Shown: positions 1 through 11,167 of the stretch, in pieces
Layout of the letters: each line of letters starts with the position of its first letter
Position numbering within the stretch: position 1 is the first letter of the stretch
Assembly (NCBI GenBank): GCA_037577475.1
Contig: CM075204.1
Location: 10,903,855-10,967,854 of the forward strand
DNA length: 64,000 nt
Source: Chaunax sp. Z400
Taxonomy: Eukaryota; Chordata; Actinopteri; Lophiiformes; Chaunacidae
Direction of reading: 5' to 3'
Translations under genes and position numbers: made by a program
Notes under the pieces: model-generated
Told to the model about the DNA's origin: nothing
Seen by the model: the letters and a program-made list of their open reading frames with translations, nothing else
Databases searched by the model: none

Positions 1-450
1 GCAGCAGCAGCAGTAGGAGTAGTGGTAGGAGGAGGAGGAGGAGTGTGTGTATGTGTGGTTTAGACACTTCAAAAACAACAAAGGTGAATTAATCAGAAGA
101 CGACTAGTCCCATAAAGTTCATAGAATGCATGCATCATCAGTTCTCAGTTAAGTCGCTCTGGGCACTAAATGCATACATTTTTTGAACTTGTATTTTGAA
201 CAGTGTTTTTGTGAAACAGAATAAAATTCAGGTACCCCGTGTGACTAATCACCGAGTATGACACAGAAATGGCTTCATCTCTTAAAGAGCTCTATCAAAT
301 TCTTGGTACCATGAGTCCATTGGATTATTGGATCAAGTGTAAGAATTATAATTTGAATTTATTTTGTGATTATTTTGCATTTAAAAAAAAAGTTTGTCTT
401 CCAATAAAGGCATGATAAATAACCAGAAAATCCAGCCGATCCATACATAC

Positions 451-3400
451 CCTCATCATCTGGAAAATGTCCATTGGGCTTCAATCGCTCTTCTTTTGAT
501 TTATGCAGCTCTGGGCAGGAGGCAGCTGATGAATATGATGATGCTGATGTGGATGGAGCTGTGCAGGAAGAGGCGGAGTGGTGGTGAGATGGGAGGACCC
601 TCCTTAGGCTCATTTCATTACGCACGTCGTTGATGGTCTTTTTAAGCAGCTTTAGCCGCTTGCTGCGGGAGGGGCTGGACTTCATAGCACAGGTCAGGTC
701 ATACTTTTCCAGGAGCTGCTGCAGCTGCTTGTCCAGAGAAAGATGCTCCCGATTGGCTGGCACTAGTAGGCGGTCCACTGAGGAGAGATTTAACGAATCA
801 GTAGAATGAAAGAGCTCAACACATTTTACTCGAATGATGTAAGCACATCAAAGAGTCGTGTGTCTTTGCAACAGTCCTTACCGTCCTCCCAAGAGAAGGA
901 TGGTGACGCTTTAATTTCAGGAGCTTCGGACAGATGCATGCCACTTTCCCTGTCAAAGCCGATTTTCTCCACGTCACGCCGGGCCTTTCGGAGCAACGCT
1001 CCTCCCTGGTCTCGGAGGCGAACGGCAGCCCGGTAGAAATAGGTGTCCTTTGAGTTATATTTCATGCAATTATCAATAATGAGGTTGAAGTCGTTCTCAA
1101 ACTGCTCCAAGTTGTTGTAGCCCTGTGTATCGATGCGCTGCCGCATGGTGGAGAAGTCCATCGGGTTTTTGATGTGGTCGAGGTAGTCGGGCACCTATGG
1201 GAAACAGAAAATATAAAGAATTATTTTAAAAATACCTGGACATTTAAAAAATGAAACAAAATATCATTGCATATCACATATCAACCCAACATTCTTGATT
1301 ATTTTAGATACAGGATAAAGTTATTCACGTTAGCAGGGACAGGGCAATATGATTGTAAAGGAGACCATACTCAGTATCTAAAAACATTATAAATTATCAA
1401 ACATTTAAAGAATTAGAAGTGTCATAGCCAACACAAAACCTTTTCACACATGCTGTGATAACCAAGAAAATGAATTATCCATTAGTAATGTATTGGACTC
1501 CAGATGCAAAAGATCAACGCCCAACGTGGGGCTCGAACCCACGACCCTGAGATTAAGAGTCTCATGCTCTACCGACTGAGCTAGCCGGGCTAACAGGATA
1601 CAGAACCCTTCCCCGTCACACCATTGCGACAGTGGACGTTGCTCTCAGGTTACACATTCATCTAACCAGGAAGACACATTACGCAACACCATTTAGACAG
1701 GGAGGGGCTGGTTTCACCTGAGTGACTTATGACCAGAATGTGTGACATGGAGCGGGTGGCTGTCTGCTGGCTCAAGTCTTTTTCATATGTTTGAGTGCTG
1801 TTTTTCACAGATGCGGCAATAAAATGGAAAGCGAAGGCTGTAATTATTCTCCCCTTGGAGTTGTGCTATAGGTCTTTCTTGGTGTGTCAGGGCTCACATC
1901 ATTATTCGTGCCATATTTTCACAGTAGGGCTGTCAGCGGGCTTTCACCTTGACAATGGCACAACAGAAAAACGCAAGGGGACGTGTTGAAATACCAACCA
2001 GCAAGTCCAGTTTGACGTCTAATCAAACAGGAAGACTGTTTGTGTTTCCCTGGTGGAGTTAACAGACACAACGCTGTAATTTTCAACTTTCAAAGAGTGA
2101 CAGTACCACTACAGCGGTCACTATTCTGAAATCTTAACTTTAAAACAGATACATTGGCTGATGATCGGCTGATTAAATTGTCTTCTTCTATTCATTTTAT
2201 CTCACCATAAAGTATAAGTCTAATCACAACATAATAAATAATACACAAATATACCTTATGAGGAAGAAGACACGTTTATTGATACTGTCCTATTTGTGAT
2301 AAGACCTGGGAGAGAGTGAACTATGCCTGGGTGGGGCGAAGCCAGAGGAAACTGGTGGGGGCCCTGCAGCGATTCTAACTTGAAAATCAATCGTCCGACC
2401 TGAGGATAGGGGCGAAAGACGAATGGAGCCATCTTCAAGTTTCCCTCAGTACCTGGCGCTCAGAGTCTCTGGTATTTATCTGGTAGAGCGAATGATTAGT
2501 CGTCTTTCTTTGACTAAAGTAAGACTAACATGCACAGACTTTTGGTTGACAAAAAAAAAAAAACAGGATAAAGTTGATTAGATATGAACTTTGACACAGG
2601 ACAAAGAGTAAGACTAAATGAAAAAAAATAGCAGGCAAAATTAACACTATCTCCAAGTTATTTGCTTGTCCATTTTCATTTAGCTTCCAACCAAAATGGT
2701 GCTGCAGTGTTTAGCTTCGGCACCAAATGATCCATGATGTTCACATCAATAGATGCTCATCGAAAAGTTAAGCAATTCGAGAGATAAACAGTCGGAGATC
2801 CTAAAGTGCATTTTAATTCTCCACTCATTGCAGAATAAGTGCAGCCAGCTGACAACATTAGCAAAGGCCAGTCAAACACAAACAGTAGAAAATGACATGG
2901 AAGCAGTGATGGACAAGACATTTGTTTCATCCGGCTGTTCTTATACAGATGAACGGAAGCCTTTTTAATGATTATACAAAAACAAATATGGCTCAAATAA
3001 TCACAATAACTCAATTATATAATAATTGTGAGAGGCCTAAATACCTCAGACTGAAATAAAGTGCACCCCCATAACAACAACAAAACAAAATCATCCCTTC
3101 AATAGTGAAACATTTGAGCACAAGAAATATGACTTCTTTTGTAGCTTCCATAGCTTATTTGTTTTGGTGAATTTGTGGCTTCCAAAGTAAAAAAAAAGAT
3201 TTTGTGTGGCTGAACACAATAACAGCACTTTCAAAACCCTCCAAGTATCTACTGTGTTCACCTCATTGACATCAACTGGCTGGGTGAAGATCCGGGCCTG
3301 GTCTTTTGCCTGGAGTTGGTCCAAGAGGGCTCTGAGCAAAATACTGAAAGGAGTCAACTGCATTTCTAGAAGGGTTTCTTGCTGTTTGATCTACAACACA

Positions 3401-5981
3401 ATACAGAAGGAAACAATTAGAATATTGGATTGTTTCATTCATTTACCAGACATTATCTCTGCCCACAGCTTATAAGTCAGGTGTCGACCCGATGCGTCCT
3501 CCACTCGTACCTCTTCCCTCTTGAGCTTCTCCCTCTTGCGGATTAGCTCCAGCAGCAGCCGTGCTCTCTCCAGGTCGTGTCGGAGGCGATGCCATTCTTT
3601 CAGCTGGTCCTTCAGTGCCCTGGTCTCCTGCTCATTCTGCCCCTAGAGAAGAAATTGAGATTAAAATGCATAAATTAAAAAAAACAGAAAAGAATACAAA
3701 ATTATCTGACCTGCACAAAAGACACTTCTTTCCCAAGAGACCATTTTTCCCCCACACATCCTCATCAACATCTTTTAATATCTTTATTGCACACAGATCC
3801 AAATTTAACAGTAAACCAGCATGTATACATACAGTACTATCAAATGCCTTTTTAACAGCAGTAATAAAATGTAGAAAAGTTTACTTAGCAAACCCTTAAA
3901 ACATAAGTCCTAAAAGTTAGTAGTACTTTAGTAAAAGGCAAAATGAAGACTGATAGCCTTCTGTGGGTGACTGACAGATGAACAAACCAGCTGTGCATTC
4001 TTCTGAGACTGCAGGCTCGTCTGAAGGCGCCTGATGAGGGGAAGTCCATTTCGGGATTGCCTCTTCAGTGTCCAGTAATTTAGGACCAGCTCCACAAATG
4101 CTTTCTTCTTCTGGACTGACACCTGGTTCAAAATAGTTTGTAACCTAGAGAAGCCAGAAAGACGGGTGTCACAAGTATTACATCCAGGTAGAGAGACCAA
4201 CAACTGGAGCATCTCAGTCACTGCCTTCTTGCAGGGCGATACTAGTTTATTCTTTTGGAGGACAGACTGTGCAAACAGTGTCTGGTTACCTGTGGTTGTG
4301 GCTTTCAGAGTAATACTAAAATAACAGCCACAAACAAACATTCAAGCCTGTCAGTGAAGACAAACATTTACCAGTGTCACATGCTCAAATCCTGCAACAG
4401 CCGCTGTTTGTACATCAACAAATGTATGTCCAATCAGTGTGCTTGAGAAGGAGAGAAAAACCTTTCCTTACGCCGCCAATCACACACCAAGTACCGATGC
4501 TACTGAATAAGCCATCCCAACAAACCAAATCCCACACCACCACCATTAGTACGACTCATAACTATACCTGTGAGCAGGAAATGTAGGCACAGTAGGAGGG
4601 GTTACATCTTCACTCTCAGGTTCAGGCTCAGGCTTCTTACTCTTCCCCTTCTTCTTCCCCTTTGACTGCCCTTTACCCTTGCATCTCCCCTTGTCCACTT
4701 TCTTACATAGTCCATTTTTAGGTTTGGCATCATCATAGATGGTTAGAGGCCTCCTTACACATCCATTAGGAGTGTGGGCTCCACAGTAAGCCGTCTTTTT
4801 CACAGAGAATGTGGGCTCCCCCGTTTCCTTAACCTCTTTGATTGGCTCCATCTTCATGAAGAGGCCAGCCTTTTGGCCGCAGCTGACATGGAAGGCGGTG
4901 TAACAGTTGGCTTTGTGGCACTGGATGCATGCTCCAACACCTTTCTCCTTGCAGAGGTAGCAGGTGAGCTTCCAGCGGGCTGGAGGAATGTGGCTGATGC
5001 CATCAATGGGTTCGATGAAGGTGGTGTTGGAGAAGCCAACCTCTGGGACCCAGAGTGCACACACCACATGGCCCCAGCGGTCATCATCGGTCTTCTTCAC
5101 CGCGCCACCCTTGTTAGGACAAAGTATGCAGTCTGCAGGCTGGGTGGAAGACTGGAGGCAGTGTCTGCAGAGCCATTGGCCCTCAGGAATGTAGGGCACA
5201 CCGTAACATTCCTGGTGTACAGCCACGTTGCACATGTCACAAAAGAGGATAGCATTGCTGTTGTGACACTCTCCATCCACGCAGATGCAGCAGACAGCAT
5301 CCTCATCGATGGGAGCTTGCTTTTCACTGCCTTGATCCAGACTCTCCAGGTACAACTCTTTCTCAAAGCGGTCGATAAGGAACTCAAAGACATTGTGAGA
5401 AACCTGACTGACCCCTTCGCTTCTCCGCTTTTCATTGACCAAGTCCAGCCAAGAATAATCTTCTTCATCCATGTCATACTCTGTTTCCTCATCTAGCTCT
5501 TCCTCCGTCTTTTCTGTGTATTTATAAAAGGCAGATGCACGCTTAGGAACAGCAGGAAGGTTATATTCCACAGTCCGAAATTTAGGCTCTGGAAGCTTTG
5601 GACCAGCATTAACACCAGCATGATGTCCACCTGCCTCTCCTTGGCCAGTGATGCCCAATGCAGCATTTCTCTTCTCCTGGTTGTTTTTTAGTCTAACTGA
5701 CCTCAGGAGGACCTGCTGCTGTGGTTTTTCAGCATTCTCCTTATTGCTGGTGCACTCCATCATCTCTTGCACCATGGGGTCATCGTCTGAGATCACGTCC
5801 AGATTGTCATATATGCTGATCCGATGGATGCGACCATCGATATCGAACTCCACCATGCGCTGCGCCTGGGCGTAAGTTAAGATCTGCTTGTTGGGGGAAG
5901 GCTTGATGGGAGACGAGGGCCTCTGCGGCACCGAAACCCGGTGCTGCCGAGCTTTCTTTTTCATCTTGATGCTCCGTGTTG
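451..5981 (-). CDS. brd1: brd1 (BRPF2), 5' part, coding exons 1-6; truncated by window edge
   Basis: Bromodomain-PHD scaffold of the MYST acetyltransferase complexes (HBO1/KAT7 in mammals), acting on chromatin. Exons in transcript order: 5981-4568 (start codon 5964-5962), 4144-3988, 3642-3511, 3390-3262, 1194-882, 777-451, each with AG/GT borders. About 818 residues are visible. Around residues 223-272 is a C4HC3 PHD finger (CCICVDGEC, CDMC, HQECYG), followed by a zinc knuckle and extended PHD to about residue 395, then a Lys/Gly-rich basic stretch. The bromodomain falls near residues 560-670 with acetyl-lysine-contacting Asn652 (CMKYN). The segment after it (PANREHLSLDKQL, LTCAMKSS) matches human BRD1 better than BRPF1 or BRPF3 as I recall them. 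The start was chosen because the acceptor at 5982-5983 excludes the upstream in-frame Met. The C-terminal PWWP domain lies left of position 1. A teleost a/b duplicate cannot be excluded. Confidence 0.93.
1195..3261 (-). other. brd1 intron hosting the tRNA gene
   Basis: This intron of about 2.07 kb holds the tRNA-Lys at 1518-1590. The rest is AT-rich with short open frames in which I see no protein similarity. Confidence 0.6.
1518..1590 (-). tRNA. tRNA-Lys (anticodon CUU)
   Basis: A complete 73-nt tRNA read on the minus strand: 5' GCCCGGC pairs with 3' GTTGGGC, followed by discriminator G. The A box is TAGCTCAGTCGG and the B box GGTTCGAGCCC. The anticodon loop is CTCTTAA with CTT in the anticodon position, closed by a GAGA/TCTC stem. 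A CTTTTG run six bases past the 3' end would serve as a Pol III terminator. There is no intron. It sits inside the brd1 intron between exons 3262 and 1194, in the same transcriptional orientation as brd1. It is nearly identical to the vertebrate tRNA-Lys-CTT consensus as I remember it. Confidence 0.96.
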
Positions 5982-6414
5982 CTGTGTGGACACAGGGTAG
6001 GGAGGCACAGTTAGAGATATGCATGTATTTCTTTGAAACCAGTCAAATTAAACAAAGGGCAGAGAGGGTGGATGTATTTTATTAAAGTTCAAGGGCTCAG
6101 GAATAACAAAGATAATTCTTTTTTACTTATATACAGTAGTATTCTCCTAGAAGGTTGAATCTGAAGCAGATTATCATGACCTGGATGAATGACAATCTAC
6201 ACCAATATATAGTATTCTGTAGCTCAATCCACACTTATTTATGATGATAAAAAAAACATTGTGTCAGCTGTATAAGTGACAAAACCTGAATAGTTTTCCT
6301 CAACAAAATGAGATAATGCCATCAAAAAAACATGTGTAACCCGCAAGTAAGATATGGCAAAATATAGTTAGAATACATATCTAGTAACATCCATTAAGCA
6401 AGTAAGTGGAGCAT

Positions 6415-6990
6415 ATTGCACCAATCCTGAGATCACTGCACTGACTTCCTGTGTCAGCGGATAGATTTTAAAATTCTACTACTGGTTTATAAAGCACTAA
6501 GTGGTCTTTGGTCAAAATACATATCTGATTTACTTGTACGTTACTTGTGCATCCAGACCCGTGAGGTCCTCTGTGGCTGGTTTGTTCCTAGAATCAGAGC
6601 CTCGCAGGCTGAAGCAGCTTTTAGTTTCTCCTCACCTGTGGAACAAACTATCCAAGTTCCTGAGGTCTGCTCAAAATGTGAGCTCATATAAATCAGGTCT
6701 TAAAATACGATTGTTTACTGCAGCTTTCCCATATATTCTTAATGCTTCTTATTTACTTTTGTCTCTCTCAGTTTAATCTCTATTTGCTAATCTTTGCATT
6801 TTGTTTTTAATTGCCTTTTATTTGAAAATATACTGTGTTCTCTTGTTTTTGACAGTCTCTCGTGCTCTTAATGTACAATTTACTTTGAATTTTCTTAGTG
6901 TCTTATTACTTTTAATCTATGCTTCTGTGAAGTACTTTCAATTGCCTTGTGTCTGAATGGTGCTGTATAAATAAAGCTACCTTGCCTGTA
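6415..6990 (+). mobile_element. L2/CR1-type LINE 3' end fragment
   Basis: The plus strand has a decayed reverse-transcriptase C-terminal tail: a frame reading IDFKILLLVYKALSGLW, then TREV and the FSSPVEQT segment, resembling the IDFKILLLTYKALHGLAP end of fish L2-like elements. It is followed by the typical tail with GTGAAGTACTTT and a GCTGTATAAATAAAG motif at 6961-6976. It lies in the first brd1 intron, antisense to brd1. The 5' part is missing, as in ordinary 5'-truncated insertions. The family name is from memory. Confidence 0.7.
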
Positions 6991-7566
6991 ACTGACTGCT
7001 ATAATACATTACATTATTTACAGATATAAATAAAGTTTTCTGATATAATCCAGTGTTCTCTACATCATAGCACAGAGAACGTTTGAGACTGTGTGTTATC
7101 AATGTATATACTGATTTGAGAGGGTAAAAGGATAGTGCAACTTTGATTAATGTTACAACCTCAAACTACATTGAGATATCAATTTTAGGACGTGAAGTGT
7201 TGTAACAAGCTATATGTTGCAGTTTTGTCAATGAGCTTGGGCATTTAAATGGGGTGGGAGGCAACCACACAAGCACTTACAATATGACTGCGTACGAGTT
7301 AGCACTTGTCCATTTGGTGCAGAGATGCCTTTTCATTGACGGCCAACAGTCAGGGTAGCCAAATTGCTAACAATAACATTAGCTAGCCAGCTAATCAGCG
7401 AAAAGAGCTAGCCACCCTTTAAAGGGAGCAAATGGCGTCAAACAAAACTATAGCTCTTTGAATGTTTGTTCATTCATAACTAGAATGTTACATTAAATAC
7501 TTATTGCAAATACACTATGAGACTTCTCGTCGTCACTATATGGAACAAAGAAAGCAAAACACATAC

Positions 7567-7705
7567 CTCTGATTCACGAACAGTTTTGCTAGCTGAAGAA
7601 GACGGTAGCTAACCAGCAGCCTTACAAAGCAATGGCAATACGGCCTGCTAAGTGGCTCTAATTCCGGACACAATGCTCTCATCCAACGGGAGATAGTGGG
7701 GTCTT
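7567..7705 (-). other. brd1: probable brd1 5' non-coding first exon
   Basis: A good donor (CAGAG then GTATGTG, GT at 7566-7565) lies upstream of the brd1 coding exon on the same strand. No other exon explains it. The transcription start is not defined; 7705 is only a guess from where the sequence changes. The intron it would open (7566-5982) contains a LINE 3' fragment. Confidence 0.45.
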
Positions 7706-8340
7706 TTTAGTTAGTAATACAGACAAAAAGGCCTGCTTGGTTCCCGTGAAGTTCCGATATCAAATTCCACAGAGAACACACAATTACTTGCTTTGTGTAC
7801 CATTCATAGGTTAGACACACTCGCTAGCCATAGGCGACCAGGAGCAAAAGGCAGCAGCAGCAGCAGCAATACGATCGGCTCATCCCCCAACACAACAATG
7901 CGTTTCAGCAGACAACTCCCACCCATACGCACCACTCTACGTGTGACGCTGGAGGTCATGTTGGTGGTGAGTCGGAGATTTAACACAAAAGCCCATCTGT
8001 CACACAATAAGTACATTGGTTTTGTTAGACATTACAAGCTATTGACTATCCTAGCGACAAACAAAACGTCAATTGGGGAAGTAGCATTGTATGTGCTAGC
8101 TTTAAGGCTAAGTGGTATGTTAAGTGATAAACAGCGTGTGACTTTCAAATTGGTGTCTGTCATGGTACGGGTGATTGATTCAGCACTTCTCACTTGTCAC
8201 AGAGGACAGCTAGGACACCGGCAGAGCAACAACAAACCACCGCTAAATGCCCCACCCTGGTGACCAGTTCGCCCCAGGTTGCACCCATATGTTCAAGAAT
8301 GGTCAATTTAAAGCAGTAAAAACGTGTTGTGATAAAAACG

Positions 8341-8428
<88 letters not shown>

Positions 8429-8959
8429 CTAATTTGAAATAGTTGTAGCCGCAGATCTGGAGTGCAAAAAACACCAGGAGCCACGTGTTCGTTGAGCAGT
8501 AATTATTATTACATAGTAACAAGTACAGAGTATGTTGTCGATTTTGTTCTTTTAGTTAAACGAACAGCTGCTCTCTGGTTCTTTCAAAATAAAAGTCGAA
8601 GCCGAAATTACTTTAGTTAAGATCGTATATGCAAACCGAATTCACCAGTGGCTATAATTAATAATGATATTGTTAATCATTATTTTTTTAATTCCTGTTA
8701 TTATTATTTATAATTGTAAACTTTGCTGATATTCACTGTTAAAATGTTATCGCTTGTTTTATATATACATATATATATATATACACAACAATAGTTCACA
8801 ATTGTCTACTCAACTATCATTTTATTTATTATCCGCTCATAACTTCATTTAATTGGAGAAAAGTCAAAGTAAATAAGGGTTTTACGTGACACCCTGATTT
8901 ACTAAATGTTAAATGTATTGCCCCCTTCGCTATACTGAAGACCCTGCGCCCGGTGACAT
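7706..8959. other. spacer between brd1 and zbed4 5' ends
   Basis: About 1.25 kb lies between the divergent 5' ends. It contains a short GCA run (7851-7869), an AC then AT microsatellite (8341-8425) and a TA run (8761-8783). A 156-codon open frame at 7793-8263 shows no family similarity. Both promoters must lie at its edges, but I cannot place a core element. Confidence 0.5.
8341..8425. repeat. (AC)n(AT)n compound microsatellite
   Basis: About ten AC units run directly into about 32 AT units, between the brd1 and zbed4 promoters. Confidence 0.98.
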
Positions 8960-9132
8960 CATTAACATGTTCCTTCCGTCCGACGCTGTGTGGAGCTGCT
9001 TCGGCCGAACGTGAACTGCTAGCAAACCAGGAGACAAAAGCAACAAAGTGAACCCCCCTTTGGATTAATCAAATGTGTCATATTTAACTGTTTAGGAGCC
9101 GAAACCTAGTGATACCAACGTTATAATCGAGA
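8960..9132 (+). other. zbed4: probable zbed4 5' non-coding exon
   Basis: A locally GC-richer segment ends in a strong donor, ATCGAGA then GTAAGTAA (GT at 9133-9134). The next acceptor in the right place is at 10987-10988, just upstream of the zbed4 start. The 5' border is approximate. Confidence 0.5.
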
Positions 9133-10988
9133 GTAAGTAATTTGAGCACACGTACATGTCTAAGGGCGCTTTAATATGGCTGGTACGTCGTGGTTAGTGC
9201 TGGTGTGATTCGGATCCCGTGTGGTTCGTGTGGCTGGGTTCTGCCTCGCCAGGTTAGCTTGTATGTCCTGTCTGTGGCCTAGCTGGTAGCTAACCTGCTA
9301 GCATTCGTGGTGTGGTCCGAAATGTACGAAGCGCGATTCGCTGGGCATTACGACAGTAATGGGATAGTTGAAGTAGTTAAATTGTCTTGAATATTTGTGC
9401 TACAAATCCATGTGACAGAAGGGATGTGCCTCTGTTGTTTTTGTGCGTTTATTAGCCTTGCGGCTAACCCAGTTAGCACCAGGATAGCGACCGTGGTGTT
9501 TACTGATGATGAAGCGTAACTACCAGAAATTTGATGTTATGAGGGTCGGACAAGTTTCAGGGTTTGTTTAAGCTGTTGTTATACGAGAATTATTAGCCCC
9601 AAGCAGGTATGTAGCTCACCATTTACAACTTTGTGTGTTATGTGAACGCTAGTCAGCGGTGGCTATTTTCTGCTGTCCTCTCGCATCTGCCTGACTAGCA
9701 CTTGAGCCAAACCCGGAAAAACTGTTTCGTACTACTCACTCAGAAAATGTTTTAACTTTACTTGTTTGTAATGCATACCCAAATTAATAATTAATGATAC
9801 TATTGGTTTTGCTGACCACATTCACGAGGTTAGATGAAGATTAATGATTTATGACCCTGTTTCAAGTTAGACTTGCATTTGGGTTATACTTGTGTGGTTA
9901 AGCAAATTCTTGCAGGCTACAGTGAGTTGTGTACACGTAACGTGTCTTGTGCAATGTTAACCGTCTTCAAGATCTTGTTTGTACCGTTTGCTCATGTTTA
10001 AGGTAGATACTTTATTTTTTGTTAAGGAGTATTGTCTTAATATTTCAGACTTATGTCTATGTGCGAAAGAACTGTTTTTAATTGCATGAACTTATAGTAA
10101 CGTAATGCTTACTGACATAATGACCATTCCTAAAAGACTACTACTGAATGATCGTCTTTTTTAAATTATTTTTTGACACATTTCACCACGTGTGTTCATC
10201 AATATGCAGTCGTTTAGACATACCTGCATTATAAAGGGACAATTTTTACAATATGTTGTAATAATGTATTGATGGTCTCGTAATGTTATAGCAAAATGGT
10301 AGACTGGGTGTACCTTAAAATGTGAATCATTGGGTGGGTTCTTTTTTGCAACCAGACACAAGCTAGTGGAGAATTTCAGTCATTAGTTCCTCATATACTA
10401 CTTCAAGCTATCATCTGTTCAAGTGTTTCAGTGTAATGACAACATATTCATACAAGGATCCTCTATAATTAAACAAATGATTTAAACACCATGTTAGTAG
10501 AATTAGAGCACATTTTCAGCTGTGCATCGATCTACTGTACCATTACACCGTTATTCATATTAAAATATCACGTAATGGTCATCAAATGTTTCTTCCCTTG
10601 ATGGATGATTACGATTTCCCAGGTGGCTGCTTGCATGTATAAGCTGTGGGCTATGAATGCTGTTCCTCCTGAGGTCAAGAAGGGCAGGTTGAACCTGCAT
10701 ATATGTAAATGAGACAGTGTAGCCTCACAGAAACCAAAACTAATACAGTGCTTGCCAACTTGCTAATTTAAACATTTTCATGTTTACTACCACAAAGTTG
10801 CTTTCAAATGAAAATAAAAACTGTCTGGTAAATAGGGGCAGAATTTTGTGAACTGTGAAGCTTAATTTTACAGCCGGAGTTGTAACTTGAAATGTTAATA
10901 CACCATTTGGTTTGATGCCAAACCTTGCATAAAGCGTCATGTTATTTTTAACACGACACTTTAATCTCTTTTCTCTCTCCCTGTCTAG
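9133..10988 (+). other. zbed4 5' UTR intron
   Basis: The inferred intron runs from the 9133 donor to the acceptor CTGTCTAG at 10981-10988. The short open frames inside show no similarity that I recognise. Confidence 0.45.
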
Positions 10989-11167
10989 GTTGTGTGCAGT
11001 GAGGTGGAAACACTAAAGTCATAAATGGGGAGGGACAGGCAGGCACCTTGTGTCCCAGACAGCCACACACTCTTAACAACACCTGCTTGAGAACTGCAGT
11101 ATCGATGACTACACCTGACAAAAGTGATAACATTTGACTATTCTACGGAAATCCCTGGGCTGCTACC

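Noticed and set aside
1..43. Possible brd1 exon with a Ser/Leu run at the left edge (GCAGCAG... GGAGGAGG)
   Set aside because: It is a simple trinucleotide run that merges into TG-rich sequence with no splice border, and no BRD1 motif is visible.
4774..5496. 240-codon plus-strand frame over brd1
   Set aside because: Antisense shadow of the brd1 PHD-finger exon, with no independent motif.
7793..8263. 156-codon open frame between brd1 and zbed4
   Set aside because: No similarity, poor start context and a GCA run inside; it overlaps the promoter spacer.
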